The notes beneath the pieces were generated by a model. It was not told where the DNA came from and ran no database searches. It saw only the letters and a program-made list of their open reading frames with translations. A stretch of 64,000 nucleotides of DNA from Acanthosepion esculentum (taxonomy: Eukaryota; Mollusca; Cephalopoda; Sepiida; Sepiidae), in contig OZ038482.1 of the NCBI GenBank assembly GCA_964036315.1, forward strand, positions 11,809,489 to 11,873,488, given 5' to 3'. Made by a program: the position numbers and the translations under genes. Shown here piece by piece: positions 44,244 through 55,224 of this stretch (its first letter is position 1; every line of letters begins with the position of its first letter).

Positions 44244-44395
44244 GTTTTGTTTTGGTTTGTTTTACGGCATATCAACCTCAATGGGTTATTTAATGCCAAC
44301 AAAATTTTTATTGCTGCTAATATTTTTTTCAAAAATGTATTGCTGGTAATAATGAATTGCTGGTAATAATTATTTTCTTCAGAAGTTCATTGCTG
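44244..44395 (-). mobile_element. Element X, copy 3, tail half only
   Basis: On the plus strand: TTTTGGTTTGTTTTACGGCA, TATCAACCTCAATGGGTTAT, TTAATGCCAAC, then TTGCTGGTAATAA units. Same order as the reverse of copy 1. Confidence 0.8.
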
Positions 44396-45012
44396 ATAAT
44401 AATTATCTTCCACTATTCAGGAGTCAAATCTAATGGCTATAGAGCTCTCTCTTGTATTTGTAAAATCTACAATTCCACAATGTCTTACGTTTTTATAATT
44501 TCCTCTCTGAGATCACAAGAAATCAATGTGGCAATTATTCGATTGTAAAGACGAATTTCCACGAAGAATTTGTTTCATAGTAATGCGAAATAAATCTGGA
44601 AATGAGTTCGATAGTAGCTGAACTTTGAACTTTTCCTCTATAAATTTAGGTTGGGCAAAATCGATAAAAATCGTGAATGATATCTAATTCTAAAATTCAG
44701 AACAATTATGACAACAGCAAAAAAATAATAAATGAGAAATTCGATTTTTAGATTTTTCAGTTATTGCACTGGATTCGATTTCTTTTTGATATACTGTGAA
44801 GTGAATTTGAAAATTTAAAAAAAAAGACGTTACAATATTTTTCTTTGAGACCATCTTCGAGAATGACGTAAGAATTGGTGATGCATCCAATAAAGGAGGT
44901 GAAAAAAAGACACAAAATATATAATCTCCGGCATAAACACATTTCGGTTTCCTTTCGACCATCTGATATTTTCTTTTGCAAATATCGCCTTTCCCCATGA
45001 CCTTTCGAGCAA
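44396..45012. other. No gene recognised
   Basis: Only short unassigned open frames. Confidence 0.4.
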
Positions 45013-45013
45013 T

Positions 45014-45085
45014 GACGCTTATGGCTCAATGGTAGAGTATTGAATCTTTGGCTGCAATATCCGGATTCCATTCATGGAATTTATA
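45014..45085 (+). mobile_element. tRNA-like SINE head, decayed
   Basis: ATGGCTCAATGGTAGAGTAT has the form of a tRNA D-arm/A box, and about 30 bp later CCGGATTCCATTCATGG occupies the position of a B box but lacks the TTCGA core. No acceptor stem forms, so it is a SINE remnant and not a tRNA gene. Confidence 0.5.
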
Positions 45086-45231
45086 AAGGCTCGTTATCCA
45101 TTACTTATCGCTGGAGAAGAAATATGCATGGACATTTAACTTAAGGGTAAAAAGACAATTAAAACAGTAAAAAAAATATTTCAGATGCTTAGAAGGTATA
45201 TATACAAACGGAATTTTGCCACTCCTCATGA

Positions 45232-45233
<2 letters not shown>

Positions 45234-45313
<80 letters not shown>
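45234..45313. repeat. TA microsatellite
   Basis: About 39 TA units. Confidence 0.95.
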
Positions 45314-45315
<2 letters not shown>

Positions 45316-45489
45316 TATTGCATATTGGGTGCAGGTGTTAATACGAGCTAACGGTGAAGAACAAAATGTATATTTATCATTAGTATACCTGTGTGTATAC
45401 ATATTATGAAATGAGGGCAGGGGGTGAACCCGATAACGAAAATAAAAAAAAATCGAAATTCAAAAAACATTCAAATAAAGATAAAATAT

Positions 45490-45815
45490 GGGCACGTGAC
45501 CGAGTGGTTAGAACGTTCGCATTCTGACTCGGGTTCGAATCTCATCATCGTTGATTTATCAGGAAAGAGTCTTGTTATCCGACTGCGGAGGTCGATCCCG
45601 GTTTGCGGCAGCTTTGGAAAGTGCCTGCGAGACGGAACCCTTGGGCTTGTTGATCACGCTCTTTCCCAGAAACTGTAACTAAGGTTTAAACCACAGGTGG
45701 GCTCTGTGGGTGTTGAATAAACACAAAATGCGCCTGAGCAAGCGTCTGCAATAGGGATTGGCTAGCCGCCCTAGTAGACGGGTATCTTCGACTACGAGTG
45801 GCCAGCTATACGTGT
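45490..45815 (+). mobile_element. tRNA-derived SINE, family A, copy 1 (internally deleted)
   Basis: The head GGGCACGTGACCGAGTGGTT, with A box and, downstream, CGGGTTCGAATCTCA as B box, looks like a class II tRNA head (Ser/Leu type). The body includes GATTTATCAGGAAAGAG, TTGATCACGCTCTTTCCCAG, ACAGGTGGGCTCTGTGGGTG and TTGGCTAGCCGCCCTAG. Copy 2 at 62959-63460 has the same order plus a central segment of about 150 bp absent here. Confidence 0.8.
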
Positions 45816-46130
45816 GTGTGTGTATATATTTATATAGAGAAAGTAAAAGAAGGCAAGAGCGATATAAGGAGGGTAAAAATATTCTTGGGTCTAAAAATAT
45901 TCTTTTTATTCTTTTAATTTATTTCTGATTTTGTCGACCGCACAGTATAGTAGGGTCAGTTGGGCACCGTCTGTGAGAAAAAGAGCACCATAACGCAATT
46001 CGCCAAATGTTGGAAATACTGTACTGCTTGGCATTCATACCGGAAGTTCCAATACAAACATTTCAGTGTGTTTGGGTTTCAATCTGAGGAAAGTGTTTTT
46101 AGATACACGCTTAGGCATCTTTCGATACAT
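45816..46130. other. No gene seen
   Basis: Unassigned sequence with short GT/TA tracts at its left edge. Confidence 0.4.
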
Positions 46131-46134
46131 GACT

Positions 46135-46342
46135 GACGAGGCAGTTTTTTCCTGCGGTAGACCAGTTGCTATCCAAGGCTATAGAACCCGGTCTTACCCA
46201 TAAATAAGGAGAGAAGAAGAGGATTCATGCCTTTCCCAATGTTATTAGCACGTAAGTGAATGTAATGGATTCGACTGGAATTCGAACTCGGTTCTCCGAT
46301 TCCGCAATCTGAGCCGCTATCCATTACTCCACCGTGATCCAT
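46135..46342 (-). mobile_element. tRNA-derived SINE, family C, with head
   Basis: Minus strand: head GGTGGAGTAATGGATAGCGG (A box), GAGTTCGAATTCCAG (B box), then body words ACGTGCTAATAACATTGGGA, TTCTTCTCTCC and TTCTATAGCCTTGGATAGC. The same body, without head, follows both GATA arrays (9601-9800 and 12115-12260). Confidence 0.7.
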
Positions 46343-46622
46343 TTTCTGAAAAGAAAAATATCAGTTAATATCATCCATTTTTGAACATAACTTCTCAGAT
46401 TGACATTCAAAACTGGAGGTAGACATTCATTCACTTTCAGAATATGAACGCCATTCAGGTTTCACTTTTCAACGTTAACTATTTATGTTCTTATAAAATC
46501 AACGAAAGCAAATGATGAAAATATCGCTTTATATTTGTGACTAAGTGACGATCTATAAAGAGAAGCATTGACCGAATTAAACGGAGCTTTTTAACAGAGA
46601 ACAAAAGAAAGTGTTATTTCAG

Positions 46623-46711
46623 GTGGCTTCAAGAGGGAACAGGCAATGTTTGGCGCGCAGCCTAATCAAACTGTCCATCAACTCGACAAAATGGAGCCGT
46701 TCGGGTTATAA
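46623..46711 (+). CDS. Candidate terminal exon of an unidentified gene
   Basis: Acceptor GTTATTTCAG ends at 46622. One frame (starting after two bases) encodes GFKREQAMFGAQPNQTVHQL then DKMEPFGL and a stop at 46709-46711. The block is noticeably richer in G+C than its surroundings. AATAAA occurs at about 46787 and a further AATAAA at about 46794, suitable for polyadenylation. A second frame is open longer (46611-46841) but would need a start in AT-rich sequence. No protein family is recognised. Confidence 0.3.
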
Positions 46712-47305
46712 ACATTTGAAACGTTCCGGAAATTTCGCATCGTCGCTCAGCGTCTCCATCGCTCCGAACACTAAATATTTCAAAATAAATAGAATAAAAT
46801 GCTTTCACGATCTTTTTTTAGACAGCTCTGAACTTTTGTAGAATAAGGCAGTTGATTTTCCAACCGTAACACTCCATCAATTAGCTAGTGGTGCAAAATA
46901 TTAATACAAGTATATAATGGAAAAGTAAAATATAACATGTCTACACCTAAACGTGGATATATAGGTAGGTAAGTACATTGATAGTACGATGGTGTTCTAT
47001 AAGACTGTAATATAGAACGTAGCCGATTTTTGATCTGAAAGTTTCACTGCATAATATTAGATCTTTGGTTAATATTTACCAATGAATTAAGTGTATTAAC
47101 AAGGGCTGAGATTATGTTAGAATGAATGTTTCTTGTGTAAAATAAATTTGTTTTTATCATTAAGCTACTTTTCCGCTTATACGACATGTAAATCTCTCGC
47201 GGAAGAACGCGTTCCCTTTATTATGAGTCTAGCATGTTTATTGTGGGCATTTCAAGAGAAATGTTTATCTCTCCACGCGTACACCGGCCCGCAGCAATGA
47301 ACATT
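46712..47305. other. No gene seen
   Basis: Unassigned; the left part would be 3' UTR if the candidate exon is real. Confidence 0.35.
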
Positions 47306-47309
47306 GAGA

Positions 47310-47430
47310 TAAATATACGTCATTGAGGTACAACTGAGCACTGAGGTACATATGATTTATTGAGGTACGTGTGTGAATTGGGGTACGTGTGTGTGTATTG
47401 ATGTACATATGACTCACTGAGTTACCTATG
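47310..47430. repeat. Minisatellite, about 19-20 bp unit, five or six copies
   Basis: Units of the form TGAGGTACATATGATTTAT, with variants GAGGTACGTGTGTGAAT, GGGGTACGTGTGTGTG and GATGTACATATGACTCAC. Confidence 0.8.
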
Positions 47431-47971
47431 AACTTACTTGGGAAAAAATGTAACTAAACAAGTACAGACAATGGCAACAGAGAAAGTGTTGAAGCCATGT
47501 TGACAAAGACTCGCTTGCGCCGGGCTAGTCACGTGATAAAGATGGTTGACTGTCATCTTCGAAAGACTTGCCTATTCGTGAAATTAGTCTCTGGTCAATT
47601 GAGAAATGAAGCTTCATTGAAGAAATAGAAGGACTCCTTGAAAATTACACTCATCTCTAATGAATTTAATCTCTATTAATAAGCAACAAAGGCAGTTAAG
47701 AAGGAAACTTGAAAACGCATGTTCTGTCAGACAACTTTTCGCTTTGAGTCAAATCTCAAAAAAAGAACATGAGGAATATTTAACAATGAGAGAGTAGACG
47801 CATTGGAATTTCTTCAAACAAGAAAATAACAATGAATATATACGCGATTATGTAGAATTAACAACATATTTTATTGCCTAAACAAAAACGTTATTCGAGA
47901 AATTTAGTTGATTTAAGTTTTAAATTAATTAATATGAAATGAAACAAATTTTTAATACATATTTAAATTTT
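47431..47971. other. No gene seen
   Basis: Unassigned AT-rich sequence up to the Ty3 target duplication. Confidence 0.4.
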
Positions 47972-47976
47972 AGTAT

Positions 47977-48299
47977 TGTTATGGGAACTTACCCATAATA
48001 ATAATGGACTATTCCGGACATTATAAATACTGCGCCTCAAGAGGGAGCAGAAGTCAACGTTCAGAGTCAGAGTCAGAGTCAGAAACAGAGTCAGAGTCAG
48101 ACGATTACTGTAAGACATTGGAATAGTGATACTTGTCCAGACAACATAGTTCACTCTAACCAAATCTGATAGTCATTACTAATGCTTCTACTTCTTTGTA
48201 CATATTTCTGTTTGTAATATATCTGTGTTATTCCATACCTGTGTTCGAGTTGTTCTTCCTTGTACCACGGTGATGGTCCAAGGAACTTGGACCATAAAA
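47977..48299 (+). repeat. 5' LTR of Ty3/gypsy element 1
   Basis: Begins TGTTATGGGAACTTAC; a TATAAA box lies at 48022-48027. It holds six AGAGTC-type units near 48062-48103, more than the 3' LTR. The expected terminal CA is changed to AA. Confidence 0.9.
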
Positions 48300-48482
48300 A
48301 GTGGCGACGAGGTAACCCCAATGGAAAAACGAACTCTCTACGCGGAGGACATACTTTTTTGCTGTCGGTCGCACATAACAAGTGGCGACGAAGTAACCCA
48401 AAAGAAAAACAAACTCTCTACGCGGAGGACATACTTTTTTTTTTTTTGCTATCCGTCGCACATAACAGTGGTCGACGAGTAA
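48300..48482 (+). repeat. Leader with three tandem copies of the primer-binding region
   Basis: GTGGCGACGAGG (48301), GTGGCGACGAAG (about 48381) and GTGGTCGACGAG (about 48470) start successive units of about 80-90 bp. The first two share GAACTCTCTACGCGGAGGAC-type sequence and a T run. Only the first is adjacent to the LTR and thus correctly placed for priming. Confidence 0.85.
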
Positions 48483-48669
48483 ACTTTAAAAAAAAACAAG
48501 TTCTACGCGAGATTTCTAAAAAAAACAGTTCTACGCTATCACAAAAAAAAAAGAATTTTCTCTTTGGATATCAAAATTTACTGACAACAAAGGAATTTTT
48601 TTTTGCGTACACAGGTTACAGAATATCAGGTTACACTAAAGTAAAATACGTACACAAAATTACGTCAAC

Positions 48670-49700
48670 ATGGAAGATTTTAAGTCAACCATTGTGGAAC
48701 TTATCAAAATCCAATTTGAACAGCAACAAAGGTACGAACAGAAACATTTTGAATTTCAAGAATTACTGCTGCGTGTAATGTCAAATAAAGAGCAAAAATC
48801 TGAGAATGAAACAGTTCTGTCACAAGACGCTATTTGGAGTACTATCGAAGATTTCACGTACGCACCTGACGAAGTCAAAACTTTTGCAAATTACTTCCGA
48901 TGGTACGAAGATCTATATGAATTTGACTGCAAAGATTGGTCAGACGCACGTAAAGTACGTCTATTACTAAGAAAATTAGGCACATGCGAATATACCAAAT
49001 TCGTAGATTATATCCTTCCAAGAAAAACAAGTGAGTTAACTTTCAAAGAAGCCATAAAACTATTAACATAACTTTTCAGCCATAATACCTCACTATTCCG
49101 CAAAAGATGGAAATGTCTGACCCTTACAAAAAAGGACAGCGAAGATTACATAACTTTCGCGTCTATTGTTAATAAATATTATGATGATTTCAAATTATCG
49201 GAATTCAGCGCGGACAATTTCAAATGCTTAATTTACGTCCAAGGCCTGGTTTCAACCAAAGACGCGGAAATGAGACGCAAGATCCTTACTAAATTGGAGA
49301 GTGAACAAGATTTGACACTTCAAAAACTAGCCGAAGACTGACAGAGATGCATCAGTGTAAAGAAAGACTCAAACGACATAGAAGAAGCTGGCACCGCGCA
49401 CATACATAAAGTACGAAGACAAACCAACTTTCCCCCCTCACAAACAAACCAAACCAATTTTCCACCCTCAAGAACAGGTAAAACAAAATTTTCTAACTTT
49501 AAAAGTCAATATCAGAAAAAAAATACCACCCAGTCCATGCTGTCGCTGTGGCACTTGGCATTGGTTTAAAGACTGTACATACATTGCCTAACATGCAAAA
49601 AAATAGGACACAAAAGTTCTCATTGTTGGTCGAGAAGAGAAAGCAAAAGCAGAATAAGAATCACGAGGACTGACCAAGCTGATGAGACTAACATAAGAAA
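48670..49700 (+). pseudogene. Ty3/gypsy gag, with premature stops
   Basis: Starts at Met of MEDFKSTIVELIKIQFEQQQ (48670). The frame runs 133 codons to a TAA at 49069-49071 and continues unshifted with LFSHNTSLFRKRWKCL, then SEDYITFASIVNKYYDDFKL and GLVSTKDAEMRRKILTKLES. A further stop follows LAED. In a shifted frame two zinc knuckles appear: CCRCGTWHWFKDC and CLTCKKIGHKSSHC, the nucleocapsid part. Gag proteins of this type package the RNA. The single-codon TAA in an otherwise continuous frame looks like a nonsense mutation. Confidence 0.85.
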
Positions 49701-51726
49701 ATACGTACAAGTTGAAATGCAAAACAGAAAAGTCAAGCTACAGCTGGATTCTGGCTCAGACTTAACTATTATAAACCTACAAACATGGAGAAAAATGAAC
49801 AAACCTGCCATGTTAAAAACGGATAAAATTGCTAGATCAGTTACGGGGAGAAAGATAAAATTCGAGGGTGAAGTAATTACAAACGTAACATTTAATGCAA
49901 TGACGAAAAACAAAAGATGTACGCCTTAAGAAATACCGAAAACCTATTCGGAACGGACTGGATGCAAAAATTCGAACTGTGGGATCTACCTATAAGTACG
50001 TACTGCCAAAATGTAAAAAGCTTACCAACCGAGGCAGACAAATTAAAAGAAAAACTAAAAACGAGTTTCCCCAAAGTATTTTCAGCAGGTCTCGGAAGAT
50101 GTAAGAAAATGGCAGCAAATATCGAGATAAAAGAAAACGTTCAGCCTATCTTCAAGAAAGAAAGGAGCGTACCCTTTTCGTCAATAGAAAAAATTGATCA
50201 AGAATTAACCAGACTCGAAAACACTGGCATATTGACAAAAGTAGAATACAGTAAATAGGCCGCCCCGACGGTCTACGTCAAAAAGAATATCATGAAAAAT
50301 TCGAGTTTGCGCTGATTTTTCTACAGGTTTGAACGCAGCAATAAAGGACTACCACTATCCTCTACCCAGTCCAGAAGAAGTATTCACTAAATTAAATGGC
50401 GGAAATTTTTTTTCAAAAATTGATTTAAGAGAAGCGTATCTGCAAATTCCAGTCGATGAGGAAAGTTCAAAACTACTGTGCATAAACACACACAAAGGAT
50501 TGTACAAATACCAAAGACTACCATTTGGGATTAAGGTCGCGCCGGCTATATTCCAACAGACAATGGATACGATGCTTGCCGGACTAGAGTACACGATTGC
50601 ATACCTGGATGACGTATTGATTAATAGCGAAAGTGTTGAACAACATTGGGAATTATCTTCGCAGTCACAAGGTTTCATAGGTATATCTATGGTAGATATT
50701 TTACACTACAGACGGATCACAAACCGTTACTAACAATTTTTGGTTCGAAAAAAGGTCAACCGGTTTACACTGCAAATAGGTTACTCAGATCGTGGAAATG
50801 TGCAAGGGTTGTAATTTAGCAGCCAAAGCACCACCAATCATACATAAGCCATGGCCAGAGACTGATCTTCCGTGGTCAAGAATACACGCAGATTATGCAG
50901 GACCAATTGACGGTTTTTACTATTTAATCATAGTGGATAGTTATATTAAATGGCCGGAGGTGTTTCGTTGCAAAAATCCTACTTCGGAAACGACTATAAA
51001 TTGCCTCCACGAACTATTCGCTCGGTTTGGAGTAGTGGATTGCCTAGTCACAGATAATGGAACGCAATTCAGATCAGCAGACTTCCAAGAGTTTTGCGAA
51101 ATTTATCAAGTAAAACATATAAAATCCCCGCCTTATCACCGAAGATCAAATGGGCCGGGCGAAGAGATTTGTTGATGCACTCAAAAGAGCGCCACGAAAA
51201 GCATACGATGTGCCTATAGAGAAAGCATTACAACAATTTCTTCAGGTATATCGAATTACGCCAAATAATGCTACGCCATCGACATTATCACCCGCAGAAA
51301 AATCGACATTATCACCCGCTAGAAAAATCAGATCAGCATTTGATAAATTGCTACCAAGTAAAACGAAACAAGTAACACAGCCCTACGCACCAAAAAGAAA
51401 ATTCCTCCCAGGAGAAATGTTTTTTTTTTAAAGCATATAAAAATAATACATCTTACTGGGAGCAAGGGACAATTGAGAAAAGAATCGGCAATATGGTTTA
51501 TCTAGTACAGGGACAAAAATTCTCACATAGAAGACACGTAAACCAAATAAGGAAGATACCGTTACAGGATGCTAACGGTCCACCTCAAGAAAAGGTGATG
51601 GACACGATTTTCGATACATTTGATATAAAAAAAAAACTGCAAACAATGCCAGAAACAAGAAAATCGTCCAGAAAAAGAATGTTCACAGAACCTTTGGAAA
51701 TAGATCCAAAGAAAAAAAGATATTAA
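49680..51726 (+). pseudogene. Ty3/gypsy pol (protease, RT, RNase H, integrase), broken
   Basis: Protease: LQLDSGSDLTIINLQTW. RT: TGILTKVEYSK, then a TAG in place of the usual Trp, AAPTVYVKKN, then HYPLPSPEEVFTKLNGGNFF, SKIDLREAYLQIPVDE, LPFGIKVAPAIFQQTMDTML and YLDD (the catalytic box). Sequence from just after YLDD to late RNase H is deleted; TLQTDHKPLLTIFGSKKGQP remains. A second deletion removes most of the integrase zinc region (EMCKGC remains). Integrase core: WSRIHADYAGPIDGFYYLII (first Asp), DCLVTDNGTQFRSADF (second Asp). At the third position a one-base insertion shifts the frame, and the restored frame reads GRAKRFVDALKR, with Lys where the catalytic Glu is expected. The C-terminal tail ends PKKKRY. 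Confidence 0.9.
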
Positions 51727-51759
51727 AAACCCCTGCTACGCAAAAGCATCGGAAGGGGG

Positions 51760-52077
51760 TGTTATGGGAACTTACACATAATAATAATGGACTATTCCGG
51801 ACATTATAAATACTGCGCCTCAAGAGGGAGCAGCAGTCAACGTTCAGAGTCAGAGACAGAGTCAGACGATTACTGTAAGACATTGGAATAGTGATTGATA
51901 CTTGTCCAGACAACATTGTTCACTCTAACCAAATCTGATAGTCATTACTAATACTTCTACTTCTTTGTACATATTTCTGTTTGTAATATATCTGCGTTAT
52001 TCCATACCTGTGTTCGAGTTATTCTTCATTGCTTCTACCTTGGACCATCACCGGAACAAGGAACTTGGACCATGACA
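51760..52077 (+). repeat. 3' LTR of Ty3/gypsy element 1
   Basis: Begins TGTTATGGGAACTTACACAT, ends GGACCATGACA, followed by the target duplication AGTAT. Confidence 0.9.
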
Positions 52078-52082
52078 AGTAT

Positions 52083-52446
52083 CATCATGAGAACTGTTTC
52101 GACTTGAAGGTACGCTGCAAATCAATGTGATTTCTCATCTGCAGGAACTATGTAAATAACTTTTACCAGCCCTCCCCAAACCTTTCTGTCTTTTGTGAAC
52201 ACACGAAATGCTAGTGGTTCCCCAAGCTCTTCATACATTTTTACGGGAATTGATGAAATTGTTGCTGCTATGGTCCATAATGATGATGATATTTCTAAAA
52301 ATAACCTTGTTATCAGTGATGACAAAAAAGAAAGATATTTCAACATCCTACCCTCATTATTGTGCAAATGACCCTTCCACCACAAGAGAGTCAGTAGAGT
52401 AGTGTAAACTAGGGTACCCATAGCAGTAGTAGAGTAGACCAGTAGA
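52083..52446. other. No gene seen
   Basis: Unassigned sequence between two mobile elements. Confidence 0.4.
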
Positions 52447-52925
52447 GTCCTGGGAGAGACGATAAACTACATCTGCGTCCTGGGAGAAACGATAAATTAC
52501 ATCCGCGTCCTGGGAGAGACGATAAACTACATCCGCGTCCAGGGAGAGACGATAAACTACATCCGTGTCCTGGGAGAGACGATAAACTAAATCAGTGTCC
52601 TGGGAGAAATGATAAACTACATTCGTGTCCTGGGTAAGACGATAAACTACATCAGTGTCCTGGGAGAGACGATAAACTACATCCGCGTCCAGGGAGAGAC
52701 GATAAACTACATCCGTGTCCTGGGAGAAATGATAAACTACCTTCGTGTCCTGGGTAAGACGATAAACTACATTAGTGTCCTGGGAGAGACGATAAACTAT
52801 ATCCGTGTTCTGGGTGAGACGGTAAACTACATCAGTGTCCTGGGAGAGACGATAAACTACATCCGTATTCTGGGAGAGACGATAAACTACATCCGTATTC
52901 TGGGAGAGACAATAAACTACATCCA
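52447..52925 (+). repeat. 30-bp minisatellite, about 16 units
   Basis: Consensus word GTCCTGGGAGAGACGATAAA followed by CTACATCCGT. Because 30 is a multiple of three it stays open on both strands and mimics a protein of 10-residue repeats. Confidence 0.95.
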
Positions 52926-53371
52926 ACAACAAGGCCTCTGATCAGGAGATTTTGAGGAGCGTGGAACCACCTCTTAATTGCTGGTCTACCCTTACCCGAG
53001 GTGGTAGCACCTGTCAGTGTCCCAGCTATGGGTAAATAGTTAAGCCTCAAAAAGGGGTCAAAACTCTATGAAAGTATAAAAATAGGTTTTAATACCAGCA
53101 ATACCTTTTTGGAAAAACTTTTACCAGCAATACATTTTTGGAAAAAATATTACCAGCAATACATTTTTTTTTAAAATATTACCAGGAATACATTTTAAAA
53201 AAATATTACCAGGAATACATTTAAAAAAAAAAAAAGATATTACTAGCAATACATTTTTGAAAAAAATATTACCAGGAATCCTTTTTCAACAAAAAATATA
53301 TTACCAGTAATAAAAATCTTGTTGGCATTAAATAACCCATTGAGGTTTATATGCCGTAAAACAAAACAAAA

Positions 53372-53374
53372 ACA

Positions 53375-53425
<51 letters not shown>

Positions 53426-53426
53426 T
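53372..53426. repeat. GATA microsatellite in the element X tail
   Basis: About 12 GATA units; a second tract with a similar count lies at about 53501-53555, in the next tail copy. Confidence 0.9.
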
Positions 53427-53500
53427 AACCAGGAATAAAAAATCTTGTTGGCATTAAATAATCCATTGAGGTTGATATGCCGTAAAACAAAACAAAAACA

Positions 53501-53555
<55 letters not shown>

Positions 53556-53639
53556 TAACCAGGAATAAAAATATTGTTGGCATTAAATAACCCATTGAGA
53601 TTGATATGGCGGAAAACAAAACAAACCAAATCAAGTCAA

Positions 53640-54595
53640 TCAACGTCCCGGGCCAATAATTCCTGCTTTTTTTTAAGAAGTCCTCTAATATGAAATGTCC
53701 CAATAGTAAAATTGTTATATGCAGTTGGAGACATTTACAAAGTTTTTAAAAAAAAAGGTTTTAAAGTTGCCAAATCTGAATGGTTGACAATCAGAGCGGT
53801 CATTACCTGGCCCGCCAAAATGTGCAAACATAGAATTTAAAAATTGATCTATACGTAAACACAAACATCAGAAGACATACACATTACGTTTACTCAACCA
53901 ATGAAAAAAAATCACGTGACGTCTACCCATCCATTGTAAAAAATACAACATTGAATTTAAAATTTAAAACATATTCCACTTCCAATATTTCTGATGAAAC
54001 TAAAACAAACCAATAGTTAGATAGTGAAGCAAGTTAAATTGATGAAGATTTACCTAGCTTTTCCTTAATTAATTAGCCTATCGAATTTAGTTCATATTTT
54101 CAACTCCGATATAAAGCCTAAATAGGTGAGTTATATAACAGAAGATTACATTGCGACAGTTTTCAATATAAGAAGGACTTACTTATCTAAATATTAATTA
54201 AAAACGGTCTTTTTTTTGGTGGTGGCTTCAAGAAATGTGTAACTATCTCAGCCACTGGGTAGGCCATTATTTATGGAATGCTGCTATATCGGTCAAAATG
54301 TCAAAAGCGCGTGGCACATAATGACAATCAAAATTAGTATACTAGTAATTAGAGGAATTACTAATGATCCGTGAAATTACATTCCTAACTATTCCTCCAC
54401 AGTAAAGAGCCAGAAGTTATTTAGTTATAAGTCTGGCACAAGGTAACAGCTGTAAGAGAGAAGAGAGGATAGAATTTATTTTAGTAGACAATAGTCTGTG
54501 AGATCAATATGCTAATTGGTGTTTTTCGGTGGGGGCTCCACAAATCGATAGATAGATAGATAGATATGAACAGATTGAGATAATGTTCATATGTA
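53640..54595. other. No gene seen
   Basis: Unassigned AT-rich sequence; a short GATA run occurs at 54546-54566. Confidence 0.4.
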
Positions 54596-54601
54596 TGTAG
54601 T

Positions 54602-54735
54602 GATTTTCCAAGCGTAGCTCAGATGTGGCACAAGGCCGAAAGTATGGGGCAGCCAGTGAGGATCGAACTCACTACTCAGTCGTAATTGTTCTAGCGAGAC
54701 AAGCTTGCTAACCACCACACCACCTCGAGGTGGCC
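54602..54735 (-). mobile_element. tRNA-derived SINE, family D, with head
   Basis: Minus strand: CGAGGTGGTGTGGTGGTTAG (A box region), GAGTTCGATCCTCAC (B box), then CTGGCTGCCCCATACTTTCG and GCCTTGTGCCACATCTGAG. The words GGCACAAGGC (plus strand) are typical of tRNA-derived SINEs reported from cephalopods, a taxonomic hint only. Confidence 0.75.
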
Positions 54736-54925
54736 ATGTCCGTATGCATGTATCTATGTATGTGTGCATGCATGTGTATTTCGATTAGTATCTTTATCAA
54801 TAAATTAATACATATTTATGCGTGTGTGTCAGTTTAGCGTTCGATTAGGATTCTGGCACGAGGAAGGTAGTGCAAAAGACAGCAGGGTAGATATTTAAAT
54901 ATGCAGACACGCGGACACAGACAGC
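54736..54925. other. Short unassigned stretch
   Basis: Contains TTCTGGCACGAGGAAGG, possibly another SINE trace. Confidence 0.35.
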
Positions 54926-54929
54926 GCAT

Positions 54930-55085
54930 GGTCTCCGCAAACCTTTTCGATAATTTTAAACTCATTAATAAAATACAGTAAAGTATGCATAAACGAAAAA
55001 TATAATAATAAAAACCTAAGCAATAGTACATTGTTAGTCTTGTTCAACGAAACATGTATTACACAGGAATGACTGCCGAAATACA
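54930..55085 (+). mobile_element. Penelope-like terminal unit fragment (family A, 3' part)
   Basis: CATTGTTAGTCTTGTTCAAC, then GAAACATGTATTACACAGGA and ATGACTGCCG parallel the end of the family A unit at 20300-20362 and 19985-20030. Confidence 0.5.
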
Positions 55086-55089
55086 AAAC

Positions 55090-55171
55090 TCTCTCTCTTT
55101 CTCCTTCTCTCTCTCTATCTTTCTCTCTCTCACTCTCTCTCTTTCTCTCTCTCTCTCTCTCTTTCTCTCTC
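55090..55171. repeat. CT microsatellite
   Basis: Impure CT tract, followed at once by TA repeats (55175-55220). Confidence 0.9.

Positions 55172-55220
<49 letters not shown>

Positions 55221-55224
<4 letters not shown>

Larger units (their letters stand above)
47977..52077 (+). mobile_element. Ty3/gypsy LTR retrotransposon, 4.1 kb, degenerate (element 1)
   Basis: Two LTRs (47977-48299 and 51760-52077) are flanked by AGTAT on both sides (47972-47976 and 52078-52082), a 5-bp target duplication. The primer-binding site is TGGCGACGAGG at 48302; the polypurine tract GGAAGGGGG is directly before the 3' LTR. Gene order gag, protease, reverse transcriptase, RNase H, integrase marks Ty3/gypsy. There is no envelope gene. 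Premature stops, frameshifts, two deletions in pol and loss of the catalytic integrase Glu make it non-functional. The LTRs differ by several substitutions and by copy number of an AGAGTC repeat, so the insertion is not new. Confidence 0.95.
52447..53632 (+). mobile_element. Element X, copy 4, with expanded minisatellite and triplicated tail
   Basis: Same order as copy 1 (1694-2173): 30-bp units, CCAACAACAAGGCCTCTGAT, GGTGGTAGCACCTGTCAGTG, then about seven TTACCAGCAATACATTTTT units, then the tail GGCATTAAATAACCCATTGA. The tail occurs three times (from about 53313, 53430 and 53560), the first two ending in GATA runs. Copy 1 has two 30-bp units; this copy has about sixteen. Confidence 0.85.

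Noticed and set aside
45490..45560. tRNA gene (Ser/Leu-like)
   Set aside because: A and B boxes are present but acceptor stems do not close and the same head occurs with a long conserved body at 62959; it is a SINE.
52357..52941. Open frames with 10-residue repeats on both strands (DVVYRLSQDT and TINYIRVLGE types)
   Set aside because: They arise because the 30-bp minisatellite of element X keeps frame. Copies with other unit numbers are non-coding and no start or promoter is evident.
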